A DNA stretch of 64,000 nucleotides, taken from the NCBI GenBank assembly GCA_965232405.1, contig OZ246966.1, positions 310,001 through 374,000 on the forward strand. The letters are read 5' to 3'. Shown here piece after piece: positions 25,986 to 34,494 of the stretch. Position 1 is the stretch's first letter, and each line of letters opens with the position of its first letter. The notes beneath the pieces were generated by a model. That model did no database searches and was not told where the DNA came from. It was given only the letters and a program-made list of their open reading frames with translations. Source of the stretch: RCIO01 sp965232405 (GTDB lineage: Bacteria; Pseudomonadota; Alphaproteobacteria; Rhizobiales; Rhizobiaceae). The position numbers and the translations under genes were made by a program.

Positions 25986-26693
25986 TCAGACCGTGACAGT
26001 ATCTCCGGGCCTGGGCGTCAGCACTTCGGTCCCGCTTCCCTTCATGCCTTCGATGAACTTGTCGGCACTCTGATCAATGATCGGAAACGAGCCGTAGTGG
26101 CAGGGAATGACTTTTTCGAACTTGAAGAAGCGCTGGCAGGCGAGTGCCGCCACCGCACCACCCATGGTGAAGCGGTCGCCGACCGGCACAAGGCCGATGT
26201 CAGGCTGGTGCAGCTCGTTGATGAGCGCCATGTCGGAGAAGATGTCCGTATCTCCGAGGTGGTAGACCGTCTTGTCGTCCGGGAAATGCAGGATCAGACC
26301 GAGCGGATTGCCCAGATAGGTGTTGTCGCCGCCGCCGGTCTGGAACGATGACGAATGGTCGGCGCGTACGAAACTCGTGGTGAAGCCGCCGCAATCGACC
26401 GTGCCGCCGGTATTGCCGGGATTGATCTTCTTGTCATCGGCGCCCTGCCCGGCCAGCCACATGCAGATTTCGAAATTGGCCACCAGCATCGCGCCGGTCT
26501 TTTTCAGTATGTCGAGAGCATCGCCGATGTGGTCGTTGTGGCCGTGAGTCAAAAGAAGGTGCGTTATGCCCTCGGCCGGTCCTTCCCAGCCCTTGTCCCA
26601 GGACGGATTGCCGGTCAGAAACGGATCGATCAGGATTCTGGCGTCGCCGCTCTCGATTCTGAAGGCCGAATGGCCGTACCAGGTTATCTTCAT
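25986..26693 (-). CDS. Metal-dependent hydrolase, UPF0173 metallo-beta-lactamase family
   Basis: The protein has 235 residues and starts MKITWYGHSAFRIESGDARI; GGAGG lies 8 nt upstream, so earlier in-frame Met codons were rejected. The metallo-beta-lactamase metal motif HGHNDHIGD is near residue 53, and further ligands lie in YHLGDTDIF and in IPCHYGSFP. Length and motifs match UPF0173 hydrolases, whose substrate is unknown. It is divergent from ruvX across 72 bp. Confidence 0.9.
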   Translation of the reverse strand: MKITWYGHSAFRIESGDARILIDPFLTGNPSWDKGWEGPAEGITHLLLTHGHNDHIGDALDILKKTGAMLVANFEICMWLAGQGADDKKINPGNTGGTVDCGGFTTSFVRADHSSSFQTGGGDNTYLGNPLGLILHFPDDKTVYHLGDTDIFSDMALINELHQPDIGLVPVGDRFTMGGAVAALACQRFFKFEKVIPCHYGSFPIIDQSADKFIEGMKGSGTEVLTPRPGDTVTV

Positions 26694-26765
26694 GTGGCAT
26701 CCTCCGTTTGACATCAGCGGAGGATAGAGCCTCGAAAGGCCAAGTCAAAAGGCAAGTTTGAAGCC

Positions 26766-27245
26766 ATGCCCGTGGTTGCAATCGAAGAGCTGCCGGAACT
26801 GCTGAAACCCGGACAGGCCGTGGCAGGGCTGGACCTCGGCACCAAGACGATCGGCCTGGCCTTGTCGGACGGTGCCTTGTCTATGGCGCATCCGAAAACG
26901 GTCATCAAACGGAAGAAGTTTTCCGCCGATGCCGCAGCGCTGCTGGAGGCATTCGGGGCCAGCAATGTCGGAGCAATCGTGATCGGCCTCCCCGTCAACA
27001 TGGACGGGACGGAAGGGCCGCGCGCTCAGGCAAGCCGGGCCTTTGCCCGAAATCTCAAACAGGTCACGCCGCTGCCGGTCGTATTCTGGGATGAGCGGCT
27101 GTCGACTGTCGCCGCTGAGCGGTCATTGATCGAGCGGGATATGTCGCGAGCCAAACGCGCCGAGGTGATCGACGCCGCGGCGGCCGCCTTCATTCTGCAG
27201 GGGGCGCTCGATCGATTGCGTCTGCTGGCGCAAAGGCAGCCATAA
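26766..27245 (+). CDS. ruvX: Putative pre-16S rRNA nuclease / Holliday junction resolvase YqgF
   Basis: The protein has 159 residues and one RNase H-like YqgF domain. Catalytic acidic residues lie in AGLDLGTKTIGLALSD near residue 20, in GLPVNMDGTEGPRA, and in FWDERLSTVAAE and VIDAAAAAFILQ. In E. coli YqgF processes the 5' end of 16S rRNA; a resolvase role was proposed earlier. Its last 56 bp overlap the convergent small membrane-protein gene, an unusually long convergent overlap. Confidence 0.93.
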   Translation: MPVVAIEELPELLKPGQAVAGLDLGTKTIGLALSDGALSMAHPKTVIKRKKFSADAAALLEAFGASNVGAIVIGLPVNMDGTEGPRAQASRAFARNLKQVTPLPVVFWDERLSTVAAERSLIERDMSRAKRAEVIDAAAAAFILQGALDRLRLLAQRQP

Positions 27246-27522
27246 CTGAGCGCCTTTCGCGCACCCATTCCACAATGTCGCGTCTGCGGCGTACCGCATA
27301 GATACCCACGATGATCAGCGTGTCGACCACGCATGCCTTGGCGACGAGGCCGGGAATGGTCGCCGGGTCGATGCCGAGCATGTTGCCGTAGATGGCGAAG
27401 CTGAAATCATGGAAAGCACGACTGAGGAACAATAGTCCGAAATTGACGTCGTGGTAGGACAGGAAGAACCAGCCCCAGAACAGTCCCAGCGGCAAAGCCC
27501 AGAAGAGCAGGATGTATCGCAT
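27190..27522 (-). CDS. DUF6105-like small membrane protein
   Basis: The protein has 110 residues and starts MRYILLFWALPLGLFWGWFF. It has a hydrophobic first helix, a polar middle (SYHDVNFGLLFLSRAFHDF), then a second helix (VDTLIIVGIYAV) and a basic tail. It is similar to a rhizobial family usually called DUF6105; the function is unknown. Its ATG overlaps the stop of the upstream membrane-protein gene by 1 nt (TGATG). The 3' end overlaps ruvX in antisense. Confidence 0.72.
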   Translation of the reverse strand: MRYILLFWALPLGLFWGWFFLSYHDVNFGLLFLSRAFHDFSFAIYGNMLGIDPATIPGLVAKACVVDTLIIVGIYAVRRRRDIVEWVRERRSVMAAFAPADAIDRAPPAE

Positions 27523-28109
27523 CACTGCACCCCGCGGGCGAACTCGCCCCGCAGGGGAAACGGCACAACCTCGCCGCTCGTCCTCAGCAGTTCAGCGGAT
27601 TGCTGGCGCATGTCGACCGAGTAGACGTGGGCCGCCTCGATGGCACGATCCCTGACCGAGCGTGGCGCAAGCGTTGGGCCCGGTTCGGGCACCATGCGCG
27701 ACAGCATGAGCGAAACGACGAGAGCGGCAGCCAGCAGTGCGCTGCCGGTCGTCAACAACAGCGATGCGTCCAGCATTGTCGCCAGCATGACGATACCGAC
27801 CATGCCGAATGCACCACCATGAGCAATTTCAACGGGGTTGCCCGCGCCGCGACCGCCCTGGTCCTCGACGAGAAGCGCCGTCACCAGCATCCAGGCAAAC
27901 AGCGAAGTGACGATTGCCGCCCCCAGCGAAATCCCGCCCATCATCTGCTGGCTGGCCAGCGGATCGATGCCAAGCAACGGAATGGCAAATGGCATCGCCT
28001 CGCGCGCGGCGGCGATGCCGTCCACGGCTGCGGTCATCGTGACCATTGCCAGCGCGCCGAATACGGCGGCCCAGCAAAGCGAAAGTACGACCTTGACGGT
28101 TCTGTGCAT
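27522..28109 (-). CDS. Hypothetical inner-membrane protein
   Basis: The protein has 195 residues with four to five hydrophobic segments: KVVLSLCWAAVFGALAMVTM, ISLGAAIVTSLFAWMLVTAL, GMVGIVMLATMLDASLLL and ALLAAALVVSLML. A soluble basic tail follows (RSVRDRAIEAAHVYSVDMRQ onward). I recognise no family. It is coupled by a 1-nt overlap to the DUF6105-like gene, so the two probably act together in the membrane. Confidence 0.68.
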   Translation of the reverse strand: MHRTVKVVLSLCWAAVFGALAMVTMTAAVDGIAAAREAMPFAIPLLGIDPLASQQMMGGISLGAAIVTSLFAWMLVTALLVEDQGGRGAGNPVEIAHGGAFGMVGIVMLATMLDASLLLTTGSALLAAALVVSLMLSRMVPEPGPTLAPRSVRDRAIEAAHVYSVDMRQQSAELLRTSGEVVPFPLRGEFARGVQ

Positions 28110-28265
28110 GAAATGCGGCTCCCTCGCCTCGCAAACTGGCCTTCCGGCCTTGGCGCCGCAATCGAAACCATTCGTTAAGGTTAACGGGAAACCTCAAATC
28201 CGGACGGTTCGCCTTTACACCTCCGCTTGCCGGGCCTAGAGCCGTTCCAAACCGCCGGACACCGC

Positions 28266-29204
28266 ATGCTCCCGATCTTTGAAAGCATTCTGCCGATTTT
28301 CCTGTTGATTGTGCTCGGCAACCTGCTCCGCCGCGCGCCGCTGTTTGAGCGGCCGGCCTGGGAAGGCATGGAAAAGATGAGCTACTGGGTGCTCTACCCG
28401 GTGCTTCTGTTCAACACGATTCTGGCCGCCGACATGTCGAGCCTGCGCCTCGACGCCATGCTCGGCGCGCTGCTTCTGGCGCTTTTTGCCATGGGCGCGC
28501 TGGTCCTGTTTTCTTGGCCGCTGTTTCGCGCGACCGGAACCGCCACGCGGGCAGAATATTCGTCGATCTTCCAGACGGCGATGCGCTGGAATGGTTTCAT
28601 CGCGCTTGCCGTCGCGCAAAAGCTCTATCCGCCCGAGGGCAGCGCCGTCGTTGCGCTGGCAATGGCAACGATCATCATTCCGCTCAACATTTCGTCCGTT
28701 GCGGTGGTGATACGTTTTGGCAGCGGCAACGCAAACTGGCGGCGCATTCTCGGTGCGATGGCCACCAACCCGCTGATCATCGGCGTTGCCGCCGCCGTCC
28801 TCATCCGCCTCACCTTCGGCGGCCTGTACGAGCCGCTGAACGACATGCTGCACCTGTTGGGCGGAGCGGCAATCGGGCTCGGCCTCCTGACCATCGGCGC
28901 CGGCCTGCGCCCGGCAGACGCGCTGAAGCCGCGGCTGGCCATGATCTTCCCGCTGGTCATCAAACTGGCGGTGTTCCCCGCACTTCTGGCGGTGGTTGCC
29001 TACGCATTCGGCGTGAGAGGCCCCGAACTGGTTTACCTCACGCTCTGCGGGGCCGTGCCGACGGCAATGAACGGTTACGTGCTCGCGCGCCAGCTCGGGG
29101 GCGACGCGGAGTTCTACGCCGCCGAAACGACGCTGCAGACCGCGGCGGCCTTCATCACCATGCCAATTGCGCTGGCGCTGGCTGCTCAGCTGGCCTCGGG
29201 ATAA
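28266..29204 (+). CDS. AEC (auxin efflux carrier) family transporter
   Basis: The protein has 312 residues with about ten hydrophobic helices. It starts MLPIFESILPIFLLIVLGNL, the usual AEC beginning, then MEKMSYWVLYPVLLFNTI, AMRWNGFIALAVAQ, and the C-terminal GAVPTAMNGYVLARQLGGD motif. AEC proteins are inner-membrane carriers, often for malate or malonate or as exporters. The substrate is unknown. The last 19 bp overlap the convergent acyl-CoA dehydrogenase gene. Confidence 0.87.
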   Translation: MLPIFESILPIFLLIVLGNLLRRAPLFERPAWEGMEKMSYWVLYPVLLFNTILAADMSSLRLDAMLGALLLALFAMGALVLFSWPLFRATGTATRAEYSSIFQTAMRWNGFIALAVAQKLYPPEGSAVVALAMATIIIPLNISSVAVVIRFGSGNANWRRILGAMATNPLIIGVAAAVLIRLTFGGLYEPLNDMLHLLGGAAIGLGLLTIGAGLRPADALKPRLAMIFPLVIKLAVFPALLAVVAYAFGVRGPELVYLTLCGAVPTAMNGYVLARQLGGDAEFYAAETTLQTAAAFITMPIALALAAQLASG

Positions 29205-30835
29205 AGTGTGTCGATGATGGCGCGCGCGTCGTGCCGGCCATCGAGCATGCCGTAGGTGCCGCGCCACTGGCCGGCAAGCCGCGTTTCCACATAGGCGTCG
29301 GCAATGCGCCCTGCCCCCATGCGTCTGAGTTCGGCAGCCGCCGCCGACAGCGCCAGTTGCTCGGTCAGGATGCGCGCCGATCCTTCATCGGATGAGGCGA
29401 CGTCGATCGCCGCCCTCAGAACCTCGAACGCGCCCTTGCCGGCATTGCCGAGATCGCGGCGTATGCCGCCCAGAACCTCGTCGAAGAGCGCCGGCCCGCG
29501 ACCCAGAACGCGCAGCACGTCCAGCGCCATCACATTGCCGGAGCCTTCCCAGATCGCGTTCACCGGCACTTCGCGATAGTAGCGGGCCAGCGGCGCTTCC
29601 TCGACATAACCGTTGCCACCAAGGCACTCCATCGCCTCGTAGATCAGCGATGGCGCGATCTTGCAGACCCAGTATTTCACGACCGGCGTCATCACCCGCG
29701 CAAAGGCGGCCTGCTCGCGGTCGTTCGCCGCCTCATCGAATGCCCGCGCCAGCCTGAACGAAAGAGCGGTAGCGCCGGCGACTTCCAGCGCCATGTCAGC
29801 CAGCACGCGCTGCATGATCGGTTGGTCCGCCAGTTCGGTGCCGAACACCTTGCGGTGGCGGGTATGATGCACAGCCTCCGACAGCCCCGCGCGCATGATC
29901 GCCGACGTGCCGAGCGCGCAGTCGAGTCGCGTCAGCGTCACCATGTCCATGATGGTGCGAATGCCCCTGCCCGCCTCGCCAACCAGGTCTGCCTCCACGC
30001 CGTCGAACTCGACCTCCGACGATGCGTTCGACCGGTTGCCGAGCTTGTCCTTGAGGCGCTGGAAGTGCAGCCCGTTCGGCCGCCCGTCATCCCTGACGCG
30101 TGGTACGAGAAAACAGGTGAGCCCCTCGGGCGCTTGCGCCAGCATCAGGAAGGCATCCGACATCGGTGCCGACATGAACCATTTGTGGCCGCTGAGCCGG
30201 TAGCGTCCGCCACCAGCCTGTTCGGCAACGCTCATATTTGCGCGCACATCCGTGCCGCCCTGCTTTTCGGTCATGCCCATGCCGAGCGTCAGTCCGGCTT
30301 TCTCGAATGGCGGCTTGTGGGCGGGATCGTATTTTCGCGACGTTACCTTCGGCGCCCATTTGCGAAACAGGTCGGGCGAGGCCATCAGCGCTGCAAGCGA
30401 CGCGTTGGTCATCGTAATGGGACACAGATGTCCGGTTTCCAGCTCGGACATGAGATAATATCGCGCCGCGCGCACCTGGTGCCGGCGGCCCTGCTCTACA
30501 TTGGAGCTTTCCCAAACGCTGGAATGCAGGCCAAGCGACACTGACCGGCGCATCAGCGCGTGATAGGCCGGATGAAACTCGACCTGGTCGATGCGGTTGC
30601 CCTGCCGGTCGAAGGTCTTCAGTTCAGGCGTCGCGGTATTGGCGATGCGCGCCAGATCCTGCGCCTCGTGCGAGCGCACGAAACGGCCAAGCTGATCCAG
30701 CTCCTTGCGCACCGGCTCGGCAAACTCATCCGAGAGTTGCATGAGCAAGGGATCGCTGCGCCAGGCATTGGTGCCGGCCAGCGGCGGCGACTGGTTGATC
30801 ACGTCGTGAGCCAAGGTGTTCCTCGCCAAGTGCAT
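29186..30835 (-). CDS. AidB-like acyl-CoA dehydrogenase family protein
   Basis: The protein has 549 residues. This is the long, AidB-type branch: an N-terminal extension with PPLAGTNAWRSDPLL, the acyl-CoA dehydrogenase middle domain (LGMGMTEKQGGTDVRANM, GGRYRLSGHKWFMSAP), and the C-terminal helical domain (MECLGGNGYVEEAPLARYYR, EGSGNVMALDVLR). AidB in E. coli is a flavoprotein linked to alkylation stress. Other members are true dehydrogenases, so the role here is open. No ada-type gene is adjacent. Confidence 0.87.
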   Translation of the reverse strand: MHLARNTLAHDVINQSPPLAGTNAWRSDPLLMQLSDEFAEPVRKELDQLGRFVRSHEAQDLARIANTATPELKTFDRQGNRIDQVEFHPAYHALMRRSVSLGLHSSVWESSNVEQGRRHQVRAARYYLMSELETGHLCPITMTNASLAALMASPDLFRKWAPKVTSRKYDPAHKPPFEKAGLTLGMGMTEKQGGTDVRANMSVAEQAGGGRYRLSGHKWFMSAPMSDAFLMLAQAPEGLTCFLVPRVRDDGRPNGLHFQRLKDKLGNRSNASSEVEFDGVEADLVGEAGRGIRTIMDMVTLTRLDCALGTSAIMRAGLSEAVHHTRHRKVFGTELADQPIMQRVLADMALEVAGATALSFRLARAFDEAANDREQAAFARVMTPVVKYWVCKIAPSLIYEAMECLGGNGYVEEAPLARYYREVPVNAIWEGSGNVMALDVLRVLGRGPALFDEVLGGIRRDLGNAGKGAFEVLRAAIDVASSDEGSARILTEQLALSAAAAELRRMGAGRIADAYVETRLAGQWRGTYGMLDGRHDARAIIDTLYPEAS

Positions 30836-30977
30836 CGTCGGCCCGAATGTGCCGCATCTCGCTTAACAAATACAGCGGCGGCCACGCCATCAGGCCCGAT
30901 TGTCGGGGAAAGCGTCACTGCCGCTCCCACTCTTGCCTTGCCGGGCAGCATGATGCGGCCTATAGCACCGGCTTGAT

Positions 30978-31940
30978 ATGAGCCCGGCCTCCTCCTTCCC
31001 CCTCTTTCCGCATCGGCATCTATTGGGGATTCAGGGACTTTCGCCGGAAGACATCGAACTTCTGCTCGATCGCGCCGACGCTGCCGTCGCCATCTCCCGA
31101 CAGCCGGAAAAGAAGACCGCCACGCTGCGCGGGCGCACGCAGATCAACCTGTTCTACGAAGCTTCCACCCGCACGCAGTCTTCCTTCGAACTGGCGGGCA
31201 AGCGGCTTGGCGCCGACGTGATGAACATGGCGGTCGGGTCGTCATCGGTGAAAAAGGGTGAAACGCTTATCGACACCGCGATGACGCTGAACGCCATGCG
31301 GCCGGACATACTGATCATCCGCCATTCCTCGGCTGGCGCAGCCGCACTGCTGGCCCAGAAGGTCGGTTGCTCCGTCGTCAATGCCGGCGACGGCGCGCAC
31401 GAGCACCCCACACAGGCATTGCTCGACGCGCTCACCATACGCCGCGCGCGCGGGCCGCTGGGCAAGCTGACGGTCGCCATCTGCGGAGACGTGCTTCATT
31501 CGCGTGTTGCCCGCTCCAACATCGTCCTACTCAATGCGCTTGGCGCGCGCGTGCGTGTTGTCGGACCTTCCACGCTCATGCCGGCCGGCATCGGCAGCAT
31601 GGGGGTTGAACCCTTCACCGACATGAAGGCCGGCCTGAAAGGCGCGGACGTCGTCATGATGCTGCGCCTGCAACGCGAACGCATGGCCGGCGCATTCGTT
31701 CCCTCCGTGCGCGAATATTTCCGCTATTACGGCCTCGATGCCGAAAAGCTGAAGGCAGCAAAAGACGACGCTCTGGTCATGCATCCCGGACCGATGAACC
31801 GCGGCGTGGAAATCGCCTCCGAGATCGCCGATGGCCCGCAAAGCGTGATCGAGGAACAGGTCGAGATGGGTGTGGCGGTTCGCATGGCGGTCATGGAAGC
31901 CCTGCTCGATCCGCGCCGCAACACCGAGGGCGCAGAATGA
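30978..31940 (+). CDS. pyrB: Aspartate carbamoyltransferase catalytic chain
   Basis: The protein has 320 residues. The carbamoyl phosphate loop FYEASTRTQSSFELAGKRLG is near residue 58, and HPTQALLDALTIRRARG and MMLRLQRERM follow. It catalyses carbamoyl phosphate plus L-aspartate to N-carbamoyl-L-aspartate in pyrimidine synthesis. It is directly followed, with ATGA overlap, by an inactive-looking dihydroorotase homologue (pyrC'). The two are likely to form the large class A type complex known from pseudomonads. No pyrI gene is present. Confidence 0.97.
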   Translation: MSPASSFPLFPHRHLLGIQGLSPEDIELLLDRADAAVAISRQPEKKTATLRGRTQINLFYEASTRTQSSFELAGKRLGADVMNMAVGSSSVKKGETLIDTAMTLNAMRPDILIIRHSSAGAAALLAQKVGCSVVNAGDGAHEHPTQALLDALTIRRARGPLGKLTVAICGDVLHSRVARSNIVLLNALGARVRVVGPSTLMPAGIGSMGVEPFTDMKAGLKGADVVMMLRLQRERMAGAFVPSVREYFRYYGLDAEKLKAAKDDALVMHPGPMNRGVEIASEIADGPQSVIEEQVEMGVAVRMAVMEALLDPRRNTEGAE

Positions 31941-33223
31941 CGGCGACGGTGTTTCAGAACGCACGCATTGTCGATCCGTCGCGGAACATCGACGAGACCG
32001 GTACAGTCATTGTCGAGCGCGGCAAGATCAGCGCTGCCGGCGCCAATGCGCGCCACCAGGGCGTGCCTGACGGCGCCGAGGTCATCGACTGCGTAGGCAA
32101 GCTGGTCATCCCGGGCCTCGTCGACAGCCGCGTTTTCATCGGCGAGCCGGGCGCAGAACACCGGGAGACGATCGCATCGGCCAGCCATGCCGCCGCGGCT
32201 GGCGGTGTAACGTCCGTCATCATGATGCCGGACACCGATCCCGTCATCGATGATCCCGCGCTGGTTGAGTTCGTTCTGCGCACGGCGCGGGACACGGCCA
32301 TCGTCAACATTCACCCCGCAGCGGCCGTCACCAGGGGATTGGACGGTGAGGAGATGACCGAGTTCGGTCTGTTGCGGCAGTCGGGAGCGGTCGGTTTTTC
32401 CGAAGGCCGGCACACCATCGCCAACCCGCTGGTTGTCCGCCGCGCCCTTACCTATGCCCGCGATTTCGGCGCGGTCGTCGCTCTGGAAACGCAGGATGCA
32501 GACCTGAGCGCCGGCGGCGTCATGAATGAAGGGCTCTATGCGAGCTGGCTGGGCCTGCCGGGCATTCCACGCGAGGCGGAGGTGATCCCGCTCGAACGCG
32601 ATCTGCGCCTCGCCCGGCTGACCGGCGGCGCTTATCACGCCGCGAAAATCTCAGCCGCCGCATCCGCCGGGGCCATCGGCCGCGCGAAGAATGACGGCGC
32701 AACAGTGACCGCTGGCATCTCGATCAATCACCTGGCGCTCAACGAAATCGACGTTGGAGAATACCGCACCTTCTTCCGCCTTTCCCCGCCCCTCCGCGCC
32801 GAGGAAGACCGGCTGGCGATGGTCGAGGCGCTGCGCGATGGCACGATTGACGTCATTTCGTCGTCGCACGACCCGCAGGATGTGGACACAAAGCGCCTGC
32901 CCTTTGCCGACGCCGAAACCGGCGCGATCGGGCTCGAAACACTGCTCGCCGTTGCGCTCAGGCTTCACCACAATGGCGATGTGCCGCTGACGCGCCTGAT
33001 CGACGCCCTCTCCACCGCGCCTGCCCGCCTTTTCGGCCTTTCCGGCGGCACGCTTGCGCCGGGCGCTGCCGCCGATCTCGCGCTCGTCGATACCGACTAC
33101 CCCTGGGTGGTTCGGGAAGCCGACATCAGGTCGCAGTCAAAAAACACCTGCTTTGAAGGTGCCCGCCTTCAAGGGAAAGTGTTGCAAACCATGGTTGCGG
33201 GCCGCACGGTGTTTCAGGCATAG
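31937..33223 (+). CDS. pyrC': Dihydroorotase-like protein lacking the metal site (PyrC')
   Basis: The protein has 428 residues and has the fold and order of long dihydroorotases: KLVIPGLVDSRVFIGEPGAE, then HAAAAGGVTSVIMMPDTDP, and a C-terminal barrel with SSSHDPQDVD. In active enzymes the first segment reads D-x-H-x-H-L-R-E-P-G; here both metal-binding His positions are Arg and Phe (SRVFIGEPG). The usual SPHHL segment is ISINHLAL. The protein is therefore probably catalytically dead and acts as a structural partner of PyrB, as shown for PyrC' in Pseudomonas. A true pyrC should exist elsewhere. It overlaps pyrB by 4 nt. Confidence 0.92.
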   Translation: MTATVFQNARIVDPSRNIDETGTVIVERGKISAAGANARHQGVPDGAEVIDCVGKLVIPGLVDSRVFIGEPGAEHRETIASASHAAAAGGVTSVIMMPDTDPVIDDPALVEFVLRTARDTAIVNIHPAAAVTRGLDGEEMTEFGLLRQSGAVGFSEGRHTIANPLVVRRALTYARDFGAVVALETQDADLSAGGVMNEGLYASWLGLPGIPREAEVIPLERDLRLARLTGGAYHAAKISAAASAGAIGRAKNDGATVTAGISINHLALNEIDVGEYRTFFRLSPPLRAEEDRLAMVEALRDGTIDVISSSHDPQDVDTKRLPFADAETGAIGLETLLAVALRLHHNGDVPLTRLIDALSTAPARLFGLSGGTLAPGAAADLALVDTDYPWVVREADIRSQSKNTCFEGARLQGKVLQTMVAGRTVFQA

Positions 33224-33271
33224 GCTCGGGCCGCGCCGGTCTGGCGCGATAGGGCAACGCGGGAGGATGCC

Positions 33272-33889
33272 GTGTCTGGACTGTTTCTGACGCTTCTGGG
33301 AGCCTTGCTCTTCGGCTACCTGCTGGGCTCGATCCCCTTCGGCCTCGTGCTCACCCGCATGGCCGGTCTGGGCGATGTTCGCCAGATCGGCTCCGGCAAT
33401 ATCGGCGCAACCAACGTGCTGCGCACCGGCAACAAGGGGCTGGCCGCGGCCACGCTCCTGCTCGACGCCCTCAAGGGCACAGCTGCCGTGGTCGTCGCCA
33501 GCACCTATGGCATCGAACTCGGCCTGATAGCCGGTCTCGGCGCGTTTCTCGGTCACCTCTTCCCCGTCTGGCTGCGCTTCAAGGGCGGCAAGGGCGTCGC
33601 CACCTATATCGGTGTGCTTCTTGGCATCGCATGGCTGCCGCTTCTCTCGGCCTGGATGCCGGTCGTCGTCTTTGCGGGCGTCTGGTTGGCGGTGGCGATC
33701 ATCTCCCGCTACTCCTCGCTTGCAGCGCTGCTCGCCGCAGTCGTGACGCCTGTCGTCACCTGGTATGTTGGCCTGGGTGACGTGGCGGCCGGACTGGCCT
33801 TCATGTCGCTGCTGCTCTTCATCAAGCACCGCGCCAACATCAGCCGCCTGCTTTCGGGCTCCGAATCGAAGATCGGGGCGAAGGGGTGA
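33272..33889 (+). CDS. plsY: Acyl-phosphate glycerol-3-phosphate acyltransferase PlsY
   Basis: The protein has 205 residues with five to six membrane helices. The three PlsY motifs are visible: GSIPFGLVLTRMAGLGDVRQ-type start with SGNIGATNVLRTGNKGLAA, then GAFLGHLFPVWLRFKGGKGV, and LLLFIKHRANISRLLSG at the end. It makes lysophosphatidic acid at the inner membrane. The GTG start has GGGAGG 6 nt before it. Its last 4 bp (GTGA) overlap the dprA start. Confidence 0.95.
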   Translation: MSGLFLTLLGALLFGYLLGSIPFGLVLTRMAGLGDVRQIGSGNIGATNVLRTGNKGLAAATLLLDALKGTAAVVVASTYGIELGLIAGLGAFLGHLFPVWLRFKGGKGVATYIGVLLGIAWLPLLSAWMPVVVFAGVWLAVAIISRYSSLAALLAAVVTPVVTWYVGLGDVAAGLAFMSLLLFIKHRANISRLLSGSESKIGAKG

Positions 33890-34437
33890 AAACCGGCGCG
33901 GCCGCCGGTCAGCGCCTGACCGACCGCCAGCGGCTTGCATGGCTGCGCCTGATCCGCACCGACAATGTCGGACCGCAGACCTTTCGCGATCTCATCAACC
34001 GCTTCGGTTCGGCCGAAGCCGCCATCGACGCGCTGCCCGATCTCGCACGGCGTGGCAGCGCTGGCGCCACAATCCGCGCAATCTCGGTGGATGCCGCTGA
34101 GGCCGAATTGGAAAGAGCCGAGAAGTTCGGAGCGCACTTCGTCGCGCTGGGCGAACCGTCCTATCCGCCGCTCCTGCGCAAGGTCAGCGGCGCACCGCCG
34201 CTGATCGCAGTGCGGGGGCAGTTGGCGGCACTTGAACTGCCATCTATTTCGATTGTCGGCGCGCGCAACGCCTCGCTGGTTGGCGTCAAGATGGCGCGCA
34301 AACTCGCAGCCGAGTTCGGTCGGCGGGGCTATGCCGTCGTTTCCGGCCTGGCGCGCGGCATCGACGCTGCCGCCCATGAGGCGAGCCTCGACACCGGTAC
34401 AATCGCTATGATGGCGGGCGGTCTCGACAAGCCTTGA
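33886..34437 (+). pseudogene. dprA: dprA, 5' part, interrupted by the integrated element
   Basis: The fragment encodes the first 183 residues of DprA: the N-terminal SAM-like region (RLTDRQRLAWLRLIRTDNVG) and half of the Rossmann DNA-binding domain (SIVGARNASLVGVKMARKLA, VVSGLARGIDAAAHEASLDT, MMAGGLDK). A TGA created just past the junction ends it. The missing part lies at 41,689-42,277. Joining at the shared AA gives one frame of 377 codons. DprA loads RecA on incoming single-stranded DNA during transformation. While the element is present, the truncated product lacks half of the ssDNA-binding fold and is almost surely inactive. Confidence 0.95.
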
Positions 34438-34453
34438 CCGACATTATACAGAA
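34421..34453 (+). other. attL junction of the element
   Basis: The dprA side (GGTCTCGAC, ending 34428) meets the likely AA crossover dinucleotide at 34429-34430. The element side then has the arm CCGACATTATACAGAA at 34438-34453. The arm is the reverse complement, with 14 of 16 matches, of the arm in attR. Such dyads bind serine integrase subunits. Confidence 0.8.
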
Positions 34454-34494
34454 CACTAAGAACTCCGGTGGCAACGCAACCGGGGGACGTTTCC

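Noticed and set aside
34468..34494. GTG at 34468 as the integrase start
   Set aside because: No ribosome site precedes it, while the ATG at 34495 has GGGGGA at 7 nt and starts just before the conserved domain.
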